Positions 50,876 through 59,101 are shown, numbered from the stretch's first letter. The stretch is 64,000 bases of DNA from Chloroflexota bacterium (GCA_016234445.1 JACRBT010000002.1:1-64000), one strand, 5' to 3'. Numbers and translations: made by a program. The notes: generated from the sequence alone by a model not told the origin.

Positions 50876-51340
50876 CTAGCCGAACATGTTGGCGGCTGCG
50901 CCGGCGACCGTGCCGAGGGCGGCAAGGACGATACCCGCAATCGCCTTCGCGCGTGTTGACCCGCCGCGCTCCTTGAGCGCCGCCCCGCCGAGGACGAAGC
51001 TGCCCGCGGCGAAGACCGCGTAGACCCCCAGCCAAAACACCGGGATCGACACGAGGGCGACGATCCCGAAGCCGAGGCCACGATTGGCGGCGCCCTGGAT
51101 GTTCCCGGCCACCGTGCCGCCCTTGCCAACCATCCAGACGACGGCGGCGGCAACAACGATCGCCGCGAGCCCGATAAGCCACCCGGAGAGCTCGGAGGCG
51201 CCCGGGTCGGCCTCGTCGCTGAATGTGCCGAAGGCACCGAATGCGGTGAAGACGGCGGCGAACAAGAACGACCCGGCGATGGCCCTGACGAGGACCCTGC
51301 GAAGGGTGGTGGACTGGCTGCGAACGGCTGGCGTATTCAA
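50876..51340 (-). CDS. Four-helix membrane protein, unknown function
   Basis: 154 residues from TTG 51340, chosen because GGAGG lies seven bases upstream; an ATG at 51382 lacks one. Four hydrophobic segments: AIAGSFLFAAVFTAFGAFG, WLIGLAAIVVAAAVVWMVG, LGFGIVALVSIPVFWLGVYA and AIAGIVLAALGTVAGAAANM. An acidic loop (FSDEADPGASE) joins the first two. The fold recalls DUF4190-like proteins (C-terminal KERGGSTRAKAIAGIVLA), but I cannot confirm it. Confidence 0.65.
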   Translation of the reverse strand: MNTPAVRSQSTTLRRVLVRAIAGSFLFAAVFTAFGAFGTFSDEADPGASELSGWLIGLAAIVVAAAVVWMVGKGGTVAGNIQGAANRGLGFGIVALVSIPVFWLGVYAVFAAGSFVLGGAALKERGGSTRAKAIAGIVLAALGTVAGAAANMFG

Positions 51341-51441
51341 TGGGGCTCCTCCAAGAAAGGCTGCGACGACGACCGGCGTCATTGTGGAGGATATCTTCCT
51401 AGTTCGTCAACACCGTGATTTGCGTATGGATGGGGCGTGCT

Positions 51442-52038
51442 TCAACGGCGGCGGAGGGATTCGAGGCGAACGGTGCACACCGCGGCCGCGGCGGTTCCGA
51501 CGAGGAGTACGCCCATCGCCTCCCGGAGCCACCAGAATTCGGCCATGAGACAGAGGCACCCAATCAGGACCAGCAAACCACCGGCGACCGGCCAGCGATC
51601 GATCACGAGGACGCCCGGCAATACCAGCCCGAGGATCACGATCAGGGTGTGGGCGAGCAGGAACGCGCTGATGTGTGGTGCGCCGCCGAGCACCATGTCC
51701 GAGCGGGGGAGAACAAGGCCGGAGATCGGCAATGCCACGAGCAGCCCGAAAGCCAGCAGAGAGGCGACGAGGAGCTCGAGGCCACTCCGGCGTTCGAACC
51801 CGCGCCGCCCCAGCTGAACCCGCCAGGCCACGTCGGCGGGCATGCCGAGGATGACGCGATAGGCGAATTCGAGACCGAAACGTCCCCCGCGCTGGCGCGC
51901 ATCGGCTTCATGCTCCCATGCGTCGCTGTGGAGCTCTTCCGCGCGAAGGGACCGGGCTTCTTCGGGCAGGGCCGCGGTGTACATCCAGAACCAGCCGCTT
52001 TCGGCCTCGCGGAGGAGGAGGGTGAAGAACTCGCTCAC
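51442..52038 (-). CDS. PadR-linked membrane protein, copy 2
   Basis: 198 residues from GTG 52038, overlapping the PadR gene stop (GTGA). Cytoplasmic N-terminal part with GWFWMYTAALPEEARSLRA and MPADVAWRVQLGRRGFE, then four hydrophobic segments. Paralogous to 15370-15945: same W-x-W/M-Y-T-A-x-L-P-E-E and ADDVAWR-type motifs, same position after a PadR gene, same GTGA overlap. Likely regulated membrane effector of unknown activity. Confidence 0.72.
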   Translation of the reverse strand: MSEFFTLLLREAESGWFWMYTAALPEEARSLRAEELHSDAWEHEADARQRGGRFGLEFAYRVILGMPADVAWRVQLGRRGFERRSGLELLVASLLAFGLLVALPISGLVLPRSDMVLGGAPHISAFLLAHTLIVILGLVLPGVLVIDRWPVAGGLLVLIGCLCLMAEFWWLREAMGVLLVGTAAAAVCTVRLESLRRR

Positions 52039-52394
52039 GAGGATGCCCCGCCGGATTGGAGGCGGCGGGCCCCGGCGGCCGAAGGGACCCGGGGGCTGCT
52101 CAGAGCGAGCTCGCCGGCAGGGGTGACGTGGTAGAGGCGGCGCCGGGGACGGCCGTCGAGGAGGGCGACATCCGGGTCTTCCCACCGGCTCGCGAGGAAT
52201 CCCTGCCGCTCCAGCCGGTCCAGTGCCTTGTACAACGTCCCGCGGGAGGTCAGCATCCGGGCCTCGCCGGTGTCGCGCATGCGGCTGGCGGCGAGGAAGC
52301 CGTGGAACTCCGGAGCGCCGTCGCGGCGGAGTTCGATGCCCGTCTCCAGGATGGAGCGTTCGATTGGGAGGAGCCCCGGCTTTCGGCCTCGCAT
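52035..52394 (-). CDS. PadR-family transcriptional regulator, copy 2
   Basis: 119 residues from ATG 52394. Winged helix with GTLYKALDRLERQGFLASRW and GRPRRRLYHVTPAGELAL; the N-terminus MRGRKPGLLPIERSIL matches copy 1 (MRGRPSGLLPLEHALL). The ATG is preceded by TTAACT six bases upstream and no ribosome-binding site, so it is probably leaderless like copy 1. It should repress itself and the coupled membrane protein gene. Confidence 0.87.
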   Translation of the reverse strand: MRGRKPGLLPIERSILETGIELRRDGAPEFHGFLAASRMRDTGEARMLTSRGTLYKALDRLERQGFLASRWEDPDVALLDGRPRRRLYHVTPAGELALSSPRVPSAAGARRLQSGGASS

Positions 52395-52451
52395 GGGCAC
52401 AGTTAACCACATCAGCGGGGCGCACGATACGAACGGAGACATGGTCCCGGC

Positions 52452-52457
52452 TACAAT
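52452..52457 (+). promoter_or_regulatory. -10-like box before the nhaA leader ORF
   Basis: TACAAT ends six bases before the ATG at 52464, the same spacing as at hflX and the PadR genes, suggesting a leaderless transcript. Confidence 0.45.
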
Positions 52458-52463
52458 AGCCGC

Positions 52464-52568
52464 ATGGAGCCATGGTCCGCCGCTGCCCCCGCGGTCTCCG
52501 CAGCCCCCGGGCGTTCCTGCCCATCGCTGCCTCGCGCTGGCGGGGCGGGCCGGCTGTTCACGCGGTGA
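52464..52568 (+). CDS. Possible leader ORF upstream of nhaA
   Basis: 34 codons beginning MEPWSAAAPAVSAAPGR and ending at TGA 52566-52568, which overlaps the GTG start of nhaA (GTGA). It lies in a different frame from nhaA. The -10 box six bases before its ATG suggests it is the first thing translated on the transcript. It may be a coupling or attenuation ORF. No homology can be claimed for so short a peptide. Confidence 0.4.
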   Translation: MEPWSAAAPAVSAAPGRSCPSLPRAGGAGRLFTR

Positions 52569-53887
52569 ACCAGCGAATCCTCCTCCCCCTCCAGGCGTTC
52601 ATCCGGACCGAGGCCTTCGGAGGCATCCTCTTGCTGGCGGCGGCCGTGGCGGCCCTCGCCTGGGTCAACTCGCCCTGGGATGCGTCCTACGCCGACCTCT
52701 GGGACACCCACCTCACCGTCGACCTGGGCTTCTATCGCCTGGAAGAAAGCCTCGCCCACTTCGTCAACGACGGGCTGATGGCGATCTTCTTCTTCGTGGT
52801 CGGGATGGAGATAAAGCGAGAGATCGTGCACGGCGAACTGCGGGAACCGCGGCGGGCGGCACTGCCGATTGTGGCGGCGCTGGGCGGGATGGCCGTGCCT
52901 GCGCTGATCTACACGGCCTTCAACGCCGGGGGGCCGGCGGCGCACGGCTGGGGGATCCCGATGGCGACCGACATCGCCTTCGCGGTGGGGGTGCTGGCGC
53001 TGCTCGGGAGGAGGATCCCGCTCGGCCTGAAGGTGTTCCTGCTCGCCCTCGCGATCGTGGACGACCTCGGCGCGATCGTCGTCATCGCCGTGTTCTACAC
53101 GGATTCGTTGTCGGTCGCGGCGCTTGGCTGGGCCGCGCTGACGCTTGCCGGGATCCTGGTGATGAACCGAGCCGGCATCCGGAACTTCGCGGTCTACGCG
53201 CCATTCGCGGTGGTGTTCTGGGCGGCCGTGCTCGAGTCGGGGATCCACGCGACGCTGGCCGGGGTCGCCCTCGCCGTCCTTGTGCCTTCACGGCCCGTGG
53301 GTGACCGTTCGCTCTTCGAAGGCCGCCTCGGGTGGTTTGCCCGGCGCTTCCGAGCCGCCCGGGCGCGAGGAGCTGAAGAGGAGGTGGAGGTCGTGATCGA
53401 GGGCGTGGAGGAGCTGGCGCGCGAGGCGGAGACCCCGCTCGACCGGCTGGAGCGGCTGCTCCACCCGTGGGTGAGCTACGGGGTCGTCCCGGTGTTCGCG
53501 TTGGCGAACGCGGGGGTGGCGATCAGCGCCGGGTCGGTCACGGATGCCCTGGGGAGTTCGGCCGGGGCCGGGGCCGCCCTCGGGCTGCTGATCGGGAAGC
53601 CCGTGGGGATCTTCGCGTCCAGCTGGCTGGCGGTGCGGATGGGGCTGGCGGCGCTGCCGGTGGGGGTGGGTTGGCGGCACATCGGCGGAGCAGGGTTGGT
53701 GGCGGGGATGGGGTTCACGGTGTCGCTGTTCATCACCGCCCTGGCCTTCGAGGACCCGACCGTGATCGACGACGCGAAGATCGCGATCCTCGTGGCGACC
53801 ATCGCCGCCGGGTCCGCGGGCTACGCGCTCTTGCGCCGGGTGGCGCCTTTGCCGGCGAACGGGGACGTAGCTGGCGGCGGGCGATAG
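52565..53887 (+). CDS. nhaA: Na+/H+ antiporter NhaA
   Basis: 440 residues from GTG 52565 (VNQRILLPLQAFIRTEAFGG, a normal NhaA N-terminus); ATG 52472 would add 31 atypical residues. Twelve membrane segments. The family fingerprint is clear: FFFVVGMEIKREIVHGEL, MATDIAFAVGVLALLG, and the paired aspartates in ALAIVDDLGAIVVIAVFY that bind Na+ and protons. A charged insertion near 260-290 (RARGAEEEVEVVIEGVEELA) lies in a cytoplasmic loop. It exports Na+ in exchange for H+, regulating cytoplasmic pH. Confidence 0.93.
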   Translation: MNQRILLPLQAFIRTEAFGGILLLAAAVAALAWVNSPWDASYADLWDTHLTVDLGFYRLEESLAHFVNDGLMAIFFFVVGMEIKREIVHGELREPRRAALPIVAALGGMAVPALIYTAFNAGGPAAHGWGIPMATDIAFAVGVLALLGRRIPLGLKVFLLALAIVDDLGAIVVIAVFYTDSLSVAALGWAALTLAGILVMNRAGIRNFAVYAPFAVVFWAAVLESGIHATLAGVALAVLVPSRPVGDRSLFEGRLGWFARRFRAARARGAEEEVEVVIEGVEELAREAETPLDRLERLLHPWVSYGVVPVFALANAGVAISAGSVTDALGSSAGAGAALGLLIGKPVGIFASSWLAVRMGLAALPVGVGWRHIGGAGLVAGMGFTVSLFITALAFEDPTVIDDAKIAILVATIAAGSAGYALLRRVAPLPANGDVAGGGR

Positions 53888-53922
53888 CGGGCGGGAGGTG
53901 CGGTTGCGGCGCAGCTTCTGAC

Positions 53923-53966
53923 TGGTTGCCGAGCAGGGATTTGAACCCCGACCAAAGGCTCCAAAG
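53923..53966 (-). repeat. Truncated tRNA-Gln 3' half (distal att-like copy)
   Basis: 44 bp identical to 54957-55000 except one base (T for C in the T loop). It covers the tRNA-Gln 3' half from the anticodon loop to CCA; the 5' half is missing, so it is not a working tRNA. Confidence 0.88.
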
Positions 53967-54134
53967 GCGGCGTTCTGCGTTCAGAACCCCCGATCGCCCC
54001 GGTCAATTCGGGGGCATGGCGCGTCGGTCACGCCGGTGACCAGTCCTGTTGTCGCCTCGTTTTGGGGCAACCATGGGACTATATCAGGCCTTCGGGCAGC
54101 ATCGTTGCAGGTCGCTTAGGCCGCGCCCGCGTTG

Positions 54135-54521
54135 TTAAGACCGAGTCTGGACGGCGGCAGCCACTTTTGCGGCGGCACGGGAATCGAAGTATTCGCGGAG
54201 GCTGGTGAGCTTGCCATTGACAATGGTTGCGACCAGGCACGCTGGGACGCGGGCTTCGGTCCCGTCGGGCAGCGTGGCGCAAAAGTCATGTTCCTCGACG
54301 AAGCCATCCGAGGTTTCGCGGGTGACGATGTTTTCGTAACGGGGATTCCGGACGGCGGCGATGGTGACCGAGTTGAATCTGAGGAATGCCTCGAGGTTCA
54401 TTGGCCGTCCGCCATTCGTGGAAAATCCGACGTCGTCTGCGCAGAGCGAGCGGAGCGTGGCGGTATCGGCACGCTCGGCGGCGTCGAAGACTTGACGGGC
54501 GAGTTCGGTATTCGTTTGCAT
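54135..54521 (-). CDS. SnoaL/NTF2-like protein
   Basis: 128 residues from ATG 54521; a TTG at 54557 would extend it by 12. NTF2-like cone fold: helix ELARQVFDAAERADTATLRS, then LCADDVGFSTNGG, SVTIAAVRNPRYENIV, EEHDFCATLPDGTEARVPA and the closing strand-helix KLTSLREYFDSRAAAKV. Such proteins are small isomerases, hydrolases or binding proteins. Cargo of the tRNA-Gln mini-island; no Shine-Dalgarno sequence seen. Confidence 0.8.
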   Translation of the reverse strand: MQTNTELARQVFDAAERADTATLRSLCADDVGFSTNGGRPMNLEAFLRFNSVTIAAVRNPRYENIVTRETSDGFVEEHDFCATLPDGTEARVPACLVATIVNGKLTSLREYFDSRAAAKVAAAVQTRS

Positions 54522-54568
54522 TGGGGGGATCGTGGAGGAGGAGCTACTGGTCGTCAAGGCTGGCGAAG

Positions 54569-54829
54569 AGTTCCCAGCCCGCCGGCACGACGGGCCAGTC
54601 GACCGCGCGAGCTGTCTGCGACAACGGCACCTTCAAGTTCGTCCGTCTGAGACCCGAGACGTTCCTGCGTACCATCACGCCCGCCGGCGCGTTCCATCGG
54701 CCGCCCGGACGGGCCTTACACCATTCGATGACGGGCCAGGTGGCTGGCAATTCAGTCACCGGCACATACAAGGCAACGCCCGCGGGCTGCACTCAAACTT
54801 GGTCGATGACGCTCACCCTTGGCACATAG
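54569..54829 (+). pseudogene. 3' fragment of an exported beta-rich protein
   Basis: The frame shows a coherent protein end, CDNGTFKFVRLRPETFLRT, then HHSMTGQVAGNSVTGTYKA and TPAGCTQTWSMTLTLGT, typical of the C-terminus of secreted lipocalin-like domains with two Cys. No start codon, signal peptide or plausible 5' part exists upstream; that strand is antisense to the SnoaL-like gene. It is probably a truncated remnant within the island. The 5' boundary is approximate. Confidence 0.5.
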
Positions 54830-54956
54830 TGCGTCCGGTGATCGGAGAACCCGAACAAAGGACTGAAACGAGAACTCGCGACAACGAAAACAGTCCTTTG
54901 TACACGAACGAGTCTCATGGTGGGCTTTTCACGACGTTATGGTGAATCTAGATTCG

Positions 54957-55030
54957 TGGTTGCCGAGCAGGGATTCGAACCCCGACCAAAGGCTCCAAAG
55001 ACCCGTGTGCTACCGTTACACCACTCGGCA
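54957..55030 (-). tRNA. tRNA-Gln (TTG) with encoded CCA
   Basis: Minus-strand cloverleaf: acceptor TGCCGAG / CTCGGCA, D arm GTGT...GCAC, anticodon loop CTTTGGA (anticodon TTG), T arm GGGGTTCGAATCCC, discriminator A and CCA at 54957-54959. Integration target of the adjacent mini-island. Confidence 0.92.
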
Positions 55031-55162
55031 ATGGCTGGGCGGGCGTCTGGCGTGAGACGCCGGGCGCCGGTTGCTCCCGATCCGAGAGTACAGGGGGACT
55101 CTGGGGGAGTCGAGACGACGGGCGGTCTACCGCTCGTTCGCGCCTGACCGTGGGGAGGCTGG

Positions 55163-55444
55163 TCAGCCGGCCGGGGATTCGGCTGCGGCTTCGTGAGCAT
55201 CGGCCCGTTCGAGCGCCTGGAGGATGGTGGCGGCAAGGGACCGGGCCGACTCCCGCGTCAGTTCGACGGCCACGCGTGCATCCAGGCCCGACGCTTCGTT
55301 GACGAAGTCGATGTTCAGGGCGTGCTCGAGCTGGACGTGGAACGGGTGGTCGTAGGAGACGTAGGCGTGGTCGACGGAGAACCATCCGCCCGCGCCCTTG
55401 CCGCTGCCCGAGATGCCGGTCTTCTCAACGATGTAGGTGCACAT
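55163..55444 (-). CDS. DUF6295-like small protein
   Basis: 93 residues from ATG 55444 (MCTYIVEKTGISGSGKG). The sequence GWFSVDHAYVSYDHPFH and EHALNIDFVNEASG is a conserved pattern I associate with DUF6295, a small soluble family of unknown function, common in Actinobacteria and Chloroflexota. A C-terminal amphipathic helix (ESARSLAATILQALERA) ends it. It is 19 bp downstream of a dienelactone hydrolase-like gene and likely co-transcribed. Confidence 0.78.
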   Translation of the reverse strand: MCTYIVEKTGISGSGKGAGGWFSVDHAYVSYDHPFHVQLEHALNIDFVNEASGLDARVAVELTRESARSLAATILQALERADAHEAAAESPAG

Positions 55445-55463
55445 GCGGTTTCCTCTCGCGGGC

Positions 55464-56231
55464 TCAGGCGGTCGCGCCCAGGTGCTTTTCGAAGAATGCC
55501 CAGAGATTCGCCCAGCCGTCGACTGCCTGTTCGGCGCGGTAGGCGGCGGGGCGGTCGTAGTAGAAGAAGCCATGGCCGGCGTTGGGGTAGCGGTGGAACT
55601 CGTAGTCCTTGCCGTGTTGCTTCAGCGCTTCCTCGTGTTGGTTGACCTGTTCGGCGGTGGGGCTGCGGTCGTCGTCGCCGAAGATGCCGAGGAGTGGGCA
55701 GGAGAGGTCGCTCGTGTAGTCGATTGGCGCAACGGGCCGGTTCGGGGAGAGGTCGCCCGGGCCCATCACCACGCCGCCACCCCAGCAGTCGACGGCGGCG
55801 TCGATGCCGGGGGCCCGGCAGGCGGCGAGATAGGTGTGGCGGCCGCCGGAACAGGTGCCCATGACGCCGACCTTCCCGTTGAGGATGGGCAGCGCCCGGA
55901 GGTACTCGACGCAGCCGGCCAGGTCCGCGACGACGCGGTCGTCGGGGACGCCGGCCTGGGCGCGGACCTTCGCCATCACGTCTTCGGGCGCGCCGTGGCC
56001 CTCGCGGCAGTAGAGGTCGGGGCAGATGGCGGCGTAGCCGTGGTGGGCGAAGCGCCGGGTCGCCTCCTTGTACCATTCGTCCCAGCCGGGCATGTGGTGG
56101 ACGAGGACGACGCCGGGGAACGGACCCGGTCCCATGGGGCGCGCGAAGTAGGCGTGGATGAGGTCACCGTCGGCGCCGCGCACTGCCGTTGTCTCGGCCA
56201 CCATCCCTTCGAAGTCGCCAGTTCGATACAT
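55464..56231 (-). CDS. Dienelactone hydrolase family protein
   Basis: 255 residues. Alpha/beta hydrolase with nucleophile C127 in MGTCSGGRHTYL, oxyanion and acidic positions in VLVHHMPGWDEW, Asp in FGDDDRSP and His in NAGHGFFYYDRPAAY. FYYDRPA is typical of carboxymethylenebutenolidase-like enzymes. Substrate unknown. It precedes the DUF6295-like gene; the second DLH in the window is at 48012-48743 and is not closely similar. Confidence 0.9.
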   Translation of the reverse strand: MYRTGDFEGMVAETTAVRGADGDLIHAYFARPMGPGPFPGVVLVHHMPGWDEWYKEATRRFAHHGYAAICPDLYCREGHGAPEDVMAKVRAQAGVPDDRVVADLAGCVEYLRALPILNGKVGVMGTCSGGRHTYLAACRAPGIDAAVDCWGGGVVMGPGDLSPNRPVAPIDYTSDLSCPLLGIFGDDDRSPTAEQVNQHEEALKQHGKDYEFHRYPNAGHGFFYYDRPAAYRAEQAVDGWANLWAFFEKHLGATA

Positions 56232-56336
56232 CGCTCACCTCTGTAGCGCGGCTGGCCCGGGTTGCGTCAGCGGGCGGGCCGCGTTTCGCGGAGTGTAGCA
56301 TCACGCCAGCCCGGCGCCCGGGCCTGGCCGCCAGCG

Positions 56337-57326
56337 TTATCTGAAGTGGGGCATGACTTCGCGGGCGAAGCGCTCGAGCCTTGGGTTGAGGTCCTCCGGG
56401 TCCATGCCGGGAGGGGTGCCCCAGCCGATGATGTCCGTCAGCGGCAGGCCTTGGGTCACGTCGTCGATCTGGGCGATCAGATCCCGCGGCGACCCCAGCA
56501 TGTAGCCCTGGTCGATGGGGACGGCGCCGGGACCGGGGCGCACGTATCCCGCCGCGAGCCAGGGGGCGTAGGTGGAGCCGCGGTACCGCTCCCGCTCCCG
56601 GACGACCTGCCAGAGGGGGTCGTCGCGCCCCTGGTCGGTGAGGAACCAGGACTTGATGAGCCCAACGCGGTAGTCGCCGGGAGAGCGGCCCTGGCGCTGG
56701 AGCTCGTCGACCCAAGCGTCGTAGCCGCCGGTGCGGTCGGCCTGGGGGAGGAGGTTGAGGCCGAGCCGCGCCGCGCGTCTCGCTGCGGGCTCGGCGGTCG
56801 CGGCCATCCACAGCGGCGGATGGGGCTTCTGCACGGGTTTCGGCACGACGTCGATGGAATCGCAGCGGTAGTGGCGGCCGACGTAGGAGAAAGGACCGTT
56901 GCCCCAGCACCCGCGAAGCATCGCCACGCCCTCTTCCATCCGGCCGGCCCGCTCCTTGCGGGTGGCGCCGAACGCGGCGAACTCCTCGTCCCGGTATCCC
57001 GAGCCGACGCCCAGCATGACGCGGCCGTTCGAAAGCACGTCGATCGTGGCGATGTCCTCCGCCAGCTTGACGGGGTGGTAGAGGGGGAGGATGAGGATGT
57101 CCGTGGAGATCTCGACGCGGCGTGTCCGCGCGGCGATGGCGGCCATGAGCGGCACCGGCGACGGCGTGTAGCCGTCCTCTACGAAGTGGTGCTCGGTGAG
57201 CCAGATCGAGTCGAAGCCAAGCCCTTCGGCGAAGCTGATCTGCCGGAGGAGCCCCTCGTAGACCTCGTGCCAGGGTTTTCGCCATTGGGCCGGGTTGCGG
57301 AAATCGTAGACCAGTCCGAAACGCAT
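56337..57326 (-). CDS. LLM-class flavin-dependent oxidoreductase
   Basis: 329 residues, luciferase-like monooxygenase TIM barrel. N-terminal MRFGLVYDFRNPAQWRKPW, then GFDSIWLTEHHFVEDGY, TDILILPLYHPVKLAEDIA, LGVGSGYRDEEFAAFG and PPLWMAATAEPAARRAA, all family segments for F420- or FMN-dependent members. Its cofactor, F420 or FMN, cannot be decided from sequence alone. Monocistronic; a 140-bp region upstream (57327-57466) contains a short fragment of the 93-bp repeat near 57443. Confidence 0.88.
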   Translation of the reverse strand: MRFGLVYDFRNPAQWRKPWHEVYEGLLRQISFAEGLGFDSIWLTEHHFVEDGYTPSPVPLMAAIAARTRRVEISTDILILPLYHPVKLAEDIATIDVLSNGRVMLGVGSGYRDEEFAAFGATRKERAGRMEEGVAMLRGCWGNGPFSYVGRHYRCDSIDVVPKPVQKPHPPLWMAATAEPAARRAARLGLNLLPQADRTGGYDAWVDELQRQGRSPGDYRVGLIKSWFLTDQGRDDPLWQVVRERERYRGSTYAPWLAAGYVRPGPGAVPIDQGYMLGSPRDLIAQIDDVTQGLPLTDIIGWGTPPGMDPEDLNPRLERFAREVMPHFR

Positions 57327-57466
57327 GCCTTTGCTCCGAGCGCGCTCGACTGCGATGGCCGGCGCGGCGCGGGCACATTCTAGCGGCGGCGGCCTCGGGG
57401 GGGGGCGCTCTACGGACGGTAGTCACGAAGGAGAGCGGACGGGGCCCTCACCCTCCTGGTCGATGG

Positions 57467-58630
57467 CTACTCATGTATCTCGGTGGGGAGGCCAGCGATT
57501 GGCACTTCGCTCGAAACCAGGAGGCGGATCGGGTTGTCGAACGGGACCGCCGCCGGAAGCTTAAGGCCCGGGGTGAAGAAGTTTCGCAGCGCCGGGTCGG
57601 ACTTGTAGTAGCGGCCAATAGCGCCCTCGACCCTGTCATGAAGATGGCGGTCGCCCGTGAGCGGGGCGACATGGACGTTGATGAGACGGACGAGGGCGAT
57701 GATGCTCGGCGCGAACCGCTCGTAGTTTTCCAGGAACGACGGAAGCGTCTCAGGCCACGTGTCAACGACAGCGCCATCGGCGAGCTGGTTCTCGCCCCGC
57801 GCGAGTGCCGCCGGGTCATACGTCGCGTACGCTCCCGACAAGAAGTTGGCGAAGTGTTGGGCCATCCGCGTCCCGAAGCCCTGCCGCGTTTGCCCTACAT
57901 ACCAGGGACGCTCCTCCCCGTCGACGGTGATCGTCCAGAGATAGACGCCGCTGCGCGTGGCGATCTCGTCGCGGAACAGGCAGCGGCGTTCTCCATCATC
58001 AACAGCGGCGAACGGCCCCGAGAACTTCACCGTTACCTCCTCCTCCGGGCCGCGGGGAAGCTCCATGTTATTGGGAATCCCGTAGTTCCCTGCCATGCCA
58101 TAAAGGGCGTTTCGTACCGGTCGGAAACGCTCCTCCTGGAGTTGGCGCAAGTCCCAGTCCAGCATCCCGACGGCGGCGGCGAGCGTCGCTCGTGCCGTGG
58201 GTCCGAGGTGCGCCCTCCCGGGCCCGCTCTCCTGAACACCCGCCTCACCATACCCGAACACGATGTCGAAGGGCGCGTGGCCCTGGAGGCGGAACCCGTC
58301 TCCTTCGCTAGCGCACGACGCCTTGCAGTCCGTTGATTCGGCGTTCTTCGGCTCTTTCAGGACGAATACGCTGTTTGTCTCGTCGAGGGCGCTGTTTACG
58401 GCCGCGAGCACCCGGGAGTCGAAACACTTGTAGATTCCGCGGTCGGCAACTCCCCACTCATACACAGCCCGGCGCAACCTGGACAAGTCGTCACGCGTAA
58501 ACGACCAGTCGAACTCCACGATGCGGCCACGGGCCTTGCGCGCGACCTTCACGAGCCTCCCGACGTCGGCGTAGTCATCAGGTACGACAGGCTGATCGCG
58601 CCACCGGGTTGTGCTGACCGCTGCGGGCAT
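57467..58630 (-). CDS. Protein with GIY-YIG-like C-terminal region
   Basis: 387 residues from ATG 58630 (AAAGGA eight bases upstream); ATG 58639 has the ribosome-binding bases abutting it. The N-terminal half (to about 215) is unrecognised, with DWSFTRDDLSRLRRAVYEW and SRVLAAVNSALDETNSVFVL. From about 228 it reads RSGVYLWTITVDG, then PWYVGQTRQGFGTRMAQHF, matching the GIY-YIG layout (GVY...YVG, then the Arg helix). It may be a structure-specific nuclease or a degenerate binding domain. Its location beside tRNA-Leu and tRNA-Gly suggests acquired DNA. Confidence 0.65.
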   Translation of the reverse strand: MPAAVSTTRWRDQPVVPDDYADVGRLVKVARKARGRIVEFDWSFTRDDLSRLRRAVYEWGVADRGIYKCFDSRVLAAVNSALDETNSVFVLKEPKNAESTDCKASCASEGDGFRLQGHAPFDIVFGYGEAGVQESGPGRAHLGPTARATLAAAVGMLDWDLRQLQEERFRPVRNALYGMAGNYGIPNNMELPRGPEEEVTVKFSGPFAAVDDGERRCLFRDEIATRSGVYLWTITVDGEERPWYVGQTRQGFGTRMAQHFANFLSGAYATYDPAALARGENQLADGAVVDTWPETLPSFLENYERFAPSIIALVRLINVHVAPLTGDRHLHDRVEGAIGRYYKSDPALRNFFTPGLKLPAAVPFDNPIRLLVSSEVPIAGLPTEIHE

Positions 58631-58788
58631 GTTCGACATCCTTTCGGGAGGCGTCCGGCTGGCTGGTCAGTATGGCGCGACCCACGCGCGTTGGCCACCG
58701 GCACTTTCACGCGGCCGGCTCGGGGGCTCTGGGAGCTGGGAGATGGTCCGCGCCGCTGCTAACGCGTGGGCAAGGCGTGGGGAAGCGC

Positions 58789-58874
58789 TGGTGCCGAAGG
58801 TGGGATTCGAACCCACATGGGTTTGAGCCCAGCGGTGTTTGAGACCGCCGCGTCTGCCATTCCGCCACTTCGGC
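58789..58874 (-). tRNA. tRNA-Leu (CAA) with encoded CCA
   Basis: Minus-strand type II tRNA: acceptor GCCGAAG / CTTCGGC, anticodon loop TCTCAAA (anticodon CAA), a long variable arm, T arm GTGGGTTCGAATCCCAC, discriminator A, and CCA at 58789-58791. Confidence 0.93.
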
Positions 58875-58970
58875 CCGCGTGCGTCCGCTGCTGCCCGGGA
58901 TGAGGAAGCGGGGCAGTCGAACCCTGCCATCATAGCGCGGGCTGTGGCGTCGCCCCAACCGGGAAACGAG

Positions 58971-58994
58971 AAAGCCCACCTTGCGATGGGCTTT
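58971..58994 (-). terminator. Terminator after tRNA-Gly
   Basis: AAAGCCCA / TGGGCTTT, 8-bp stem with an 8-nt loop. On the minus strand it follows the tRNA-Gly 3' end by 15 bp and is trailed by a T-rich stretch. Confidence 0.72.
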
Positions 58995-59008
58995 CGGAAG
59001 AGGAGGGA

Positions 59009-59083
59009 TGGAGCGGAAGACGAGGGTCGAACTCGCGACCTCCTCCTTGGCAAGGAGGCGCTCTGCCACTGAGCTACTTCCGC
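59009..59083 (-). tRNA. tRNA-Gly (GCC) with encoded CCA
   Basis: Minus-strand cloverleaf: acceptor GCGGAAG / CTTCCGC, D arm GCTC...GAGC, anticodon loop TTGCCAA (anticodon GCC), T arm with GTTCGAC, discriminator T, CCA at 59009-59011. Confidence 0.93.
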
Positions 59084-59095
59084 GGCCGGAACCTG

Positions 59096-59101
59096 ATTAT
59101 A
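59096..59101 (-). promoter_or_regulatory. -10 box of tRNA-Gly
   Basis: Perfect TATAAT on the minus strand, 12 bp upstream of the tRNA-Gly 5' end. The -35 region is weak (CTTTTC-like). Confidence 0.7.

Larger units (their letters stand above)
53923..55000. mobile_element. 1-kb mini-island at the 3' end of tRNA-Gln
   Basis: Bounded by the 44-bp direct repeat of the tRNA-Gln 3' half. The 990-bp interior holds a SnoaL-like gene, a gene fragment and a perfect 11-bp inverted repeat (ACAAAGGACTG 54855-54865 / CAGTCCTTTGT 54891-54901), but no integrase. It is the same structure as at tRNA-Asn. Confidence 0.72.
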
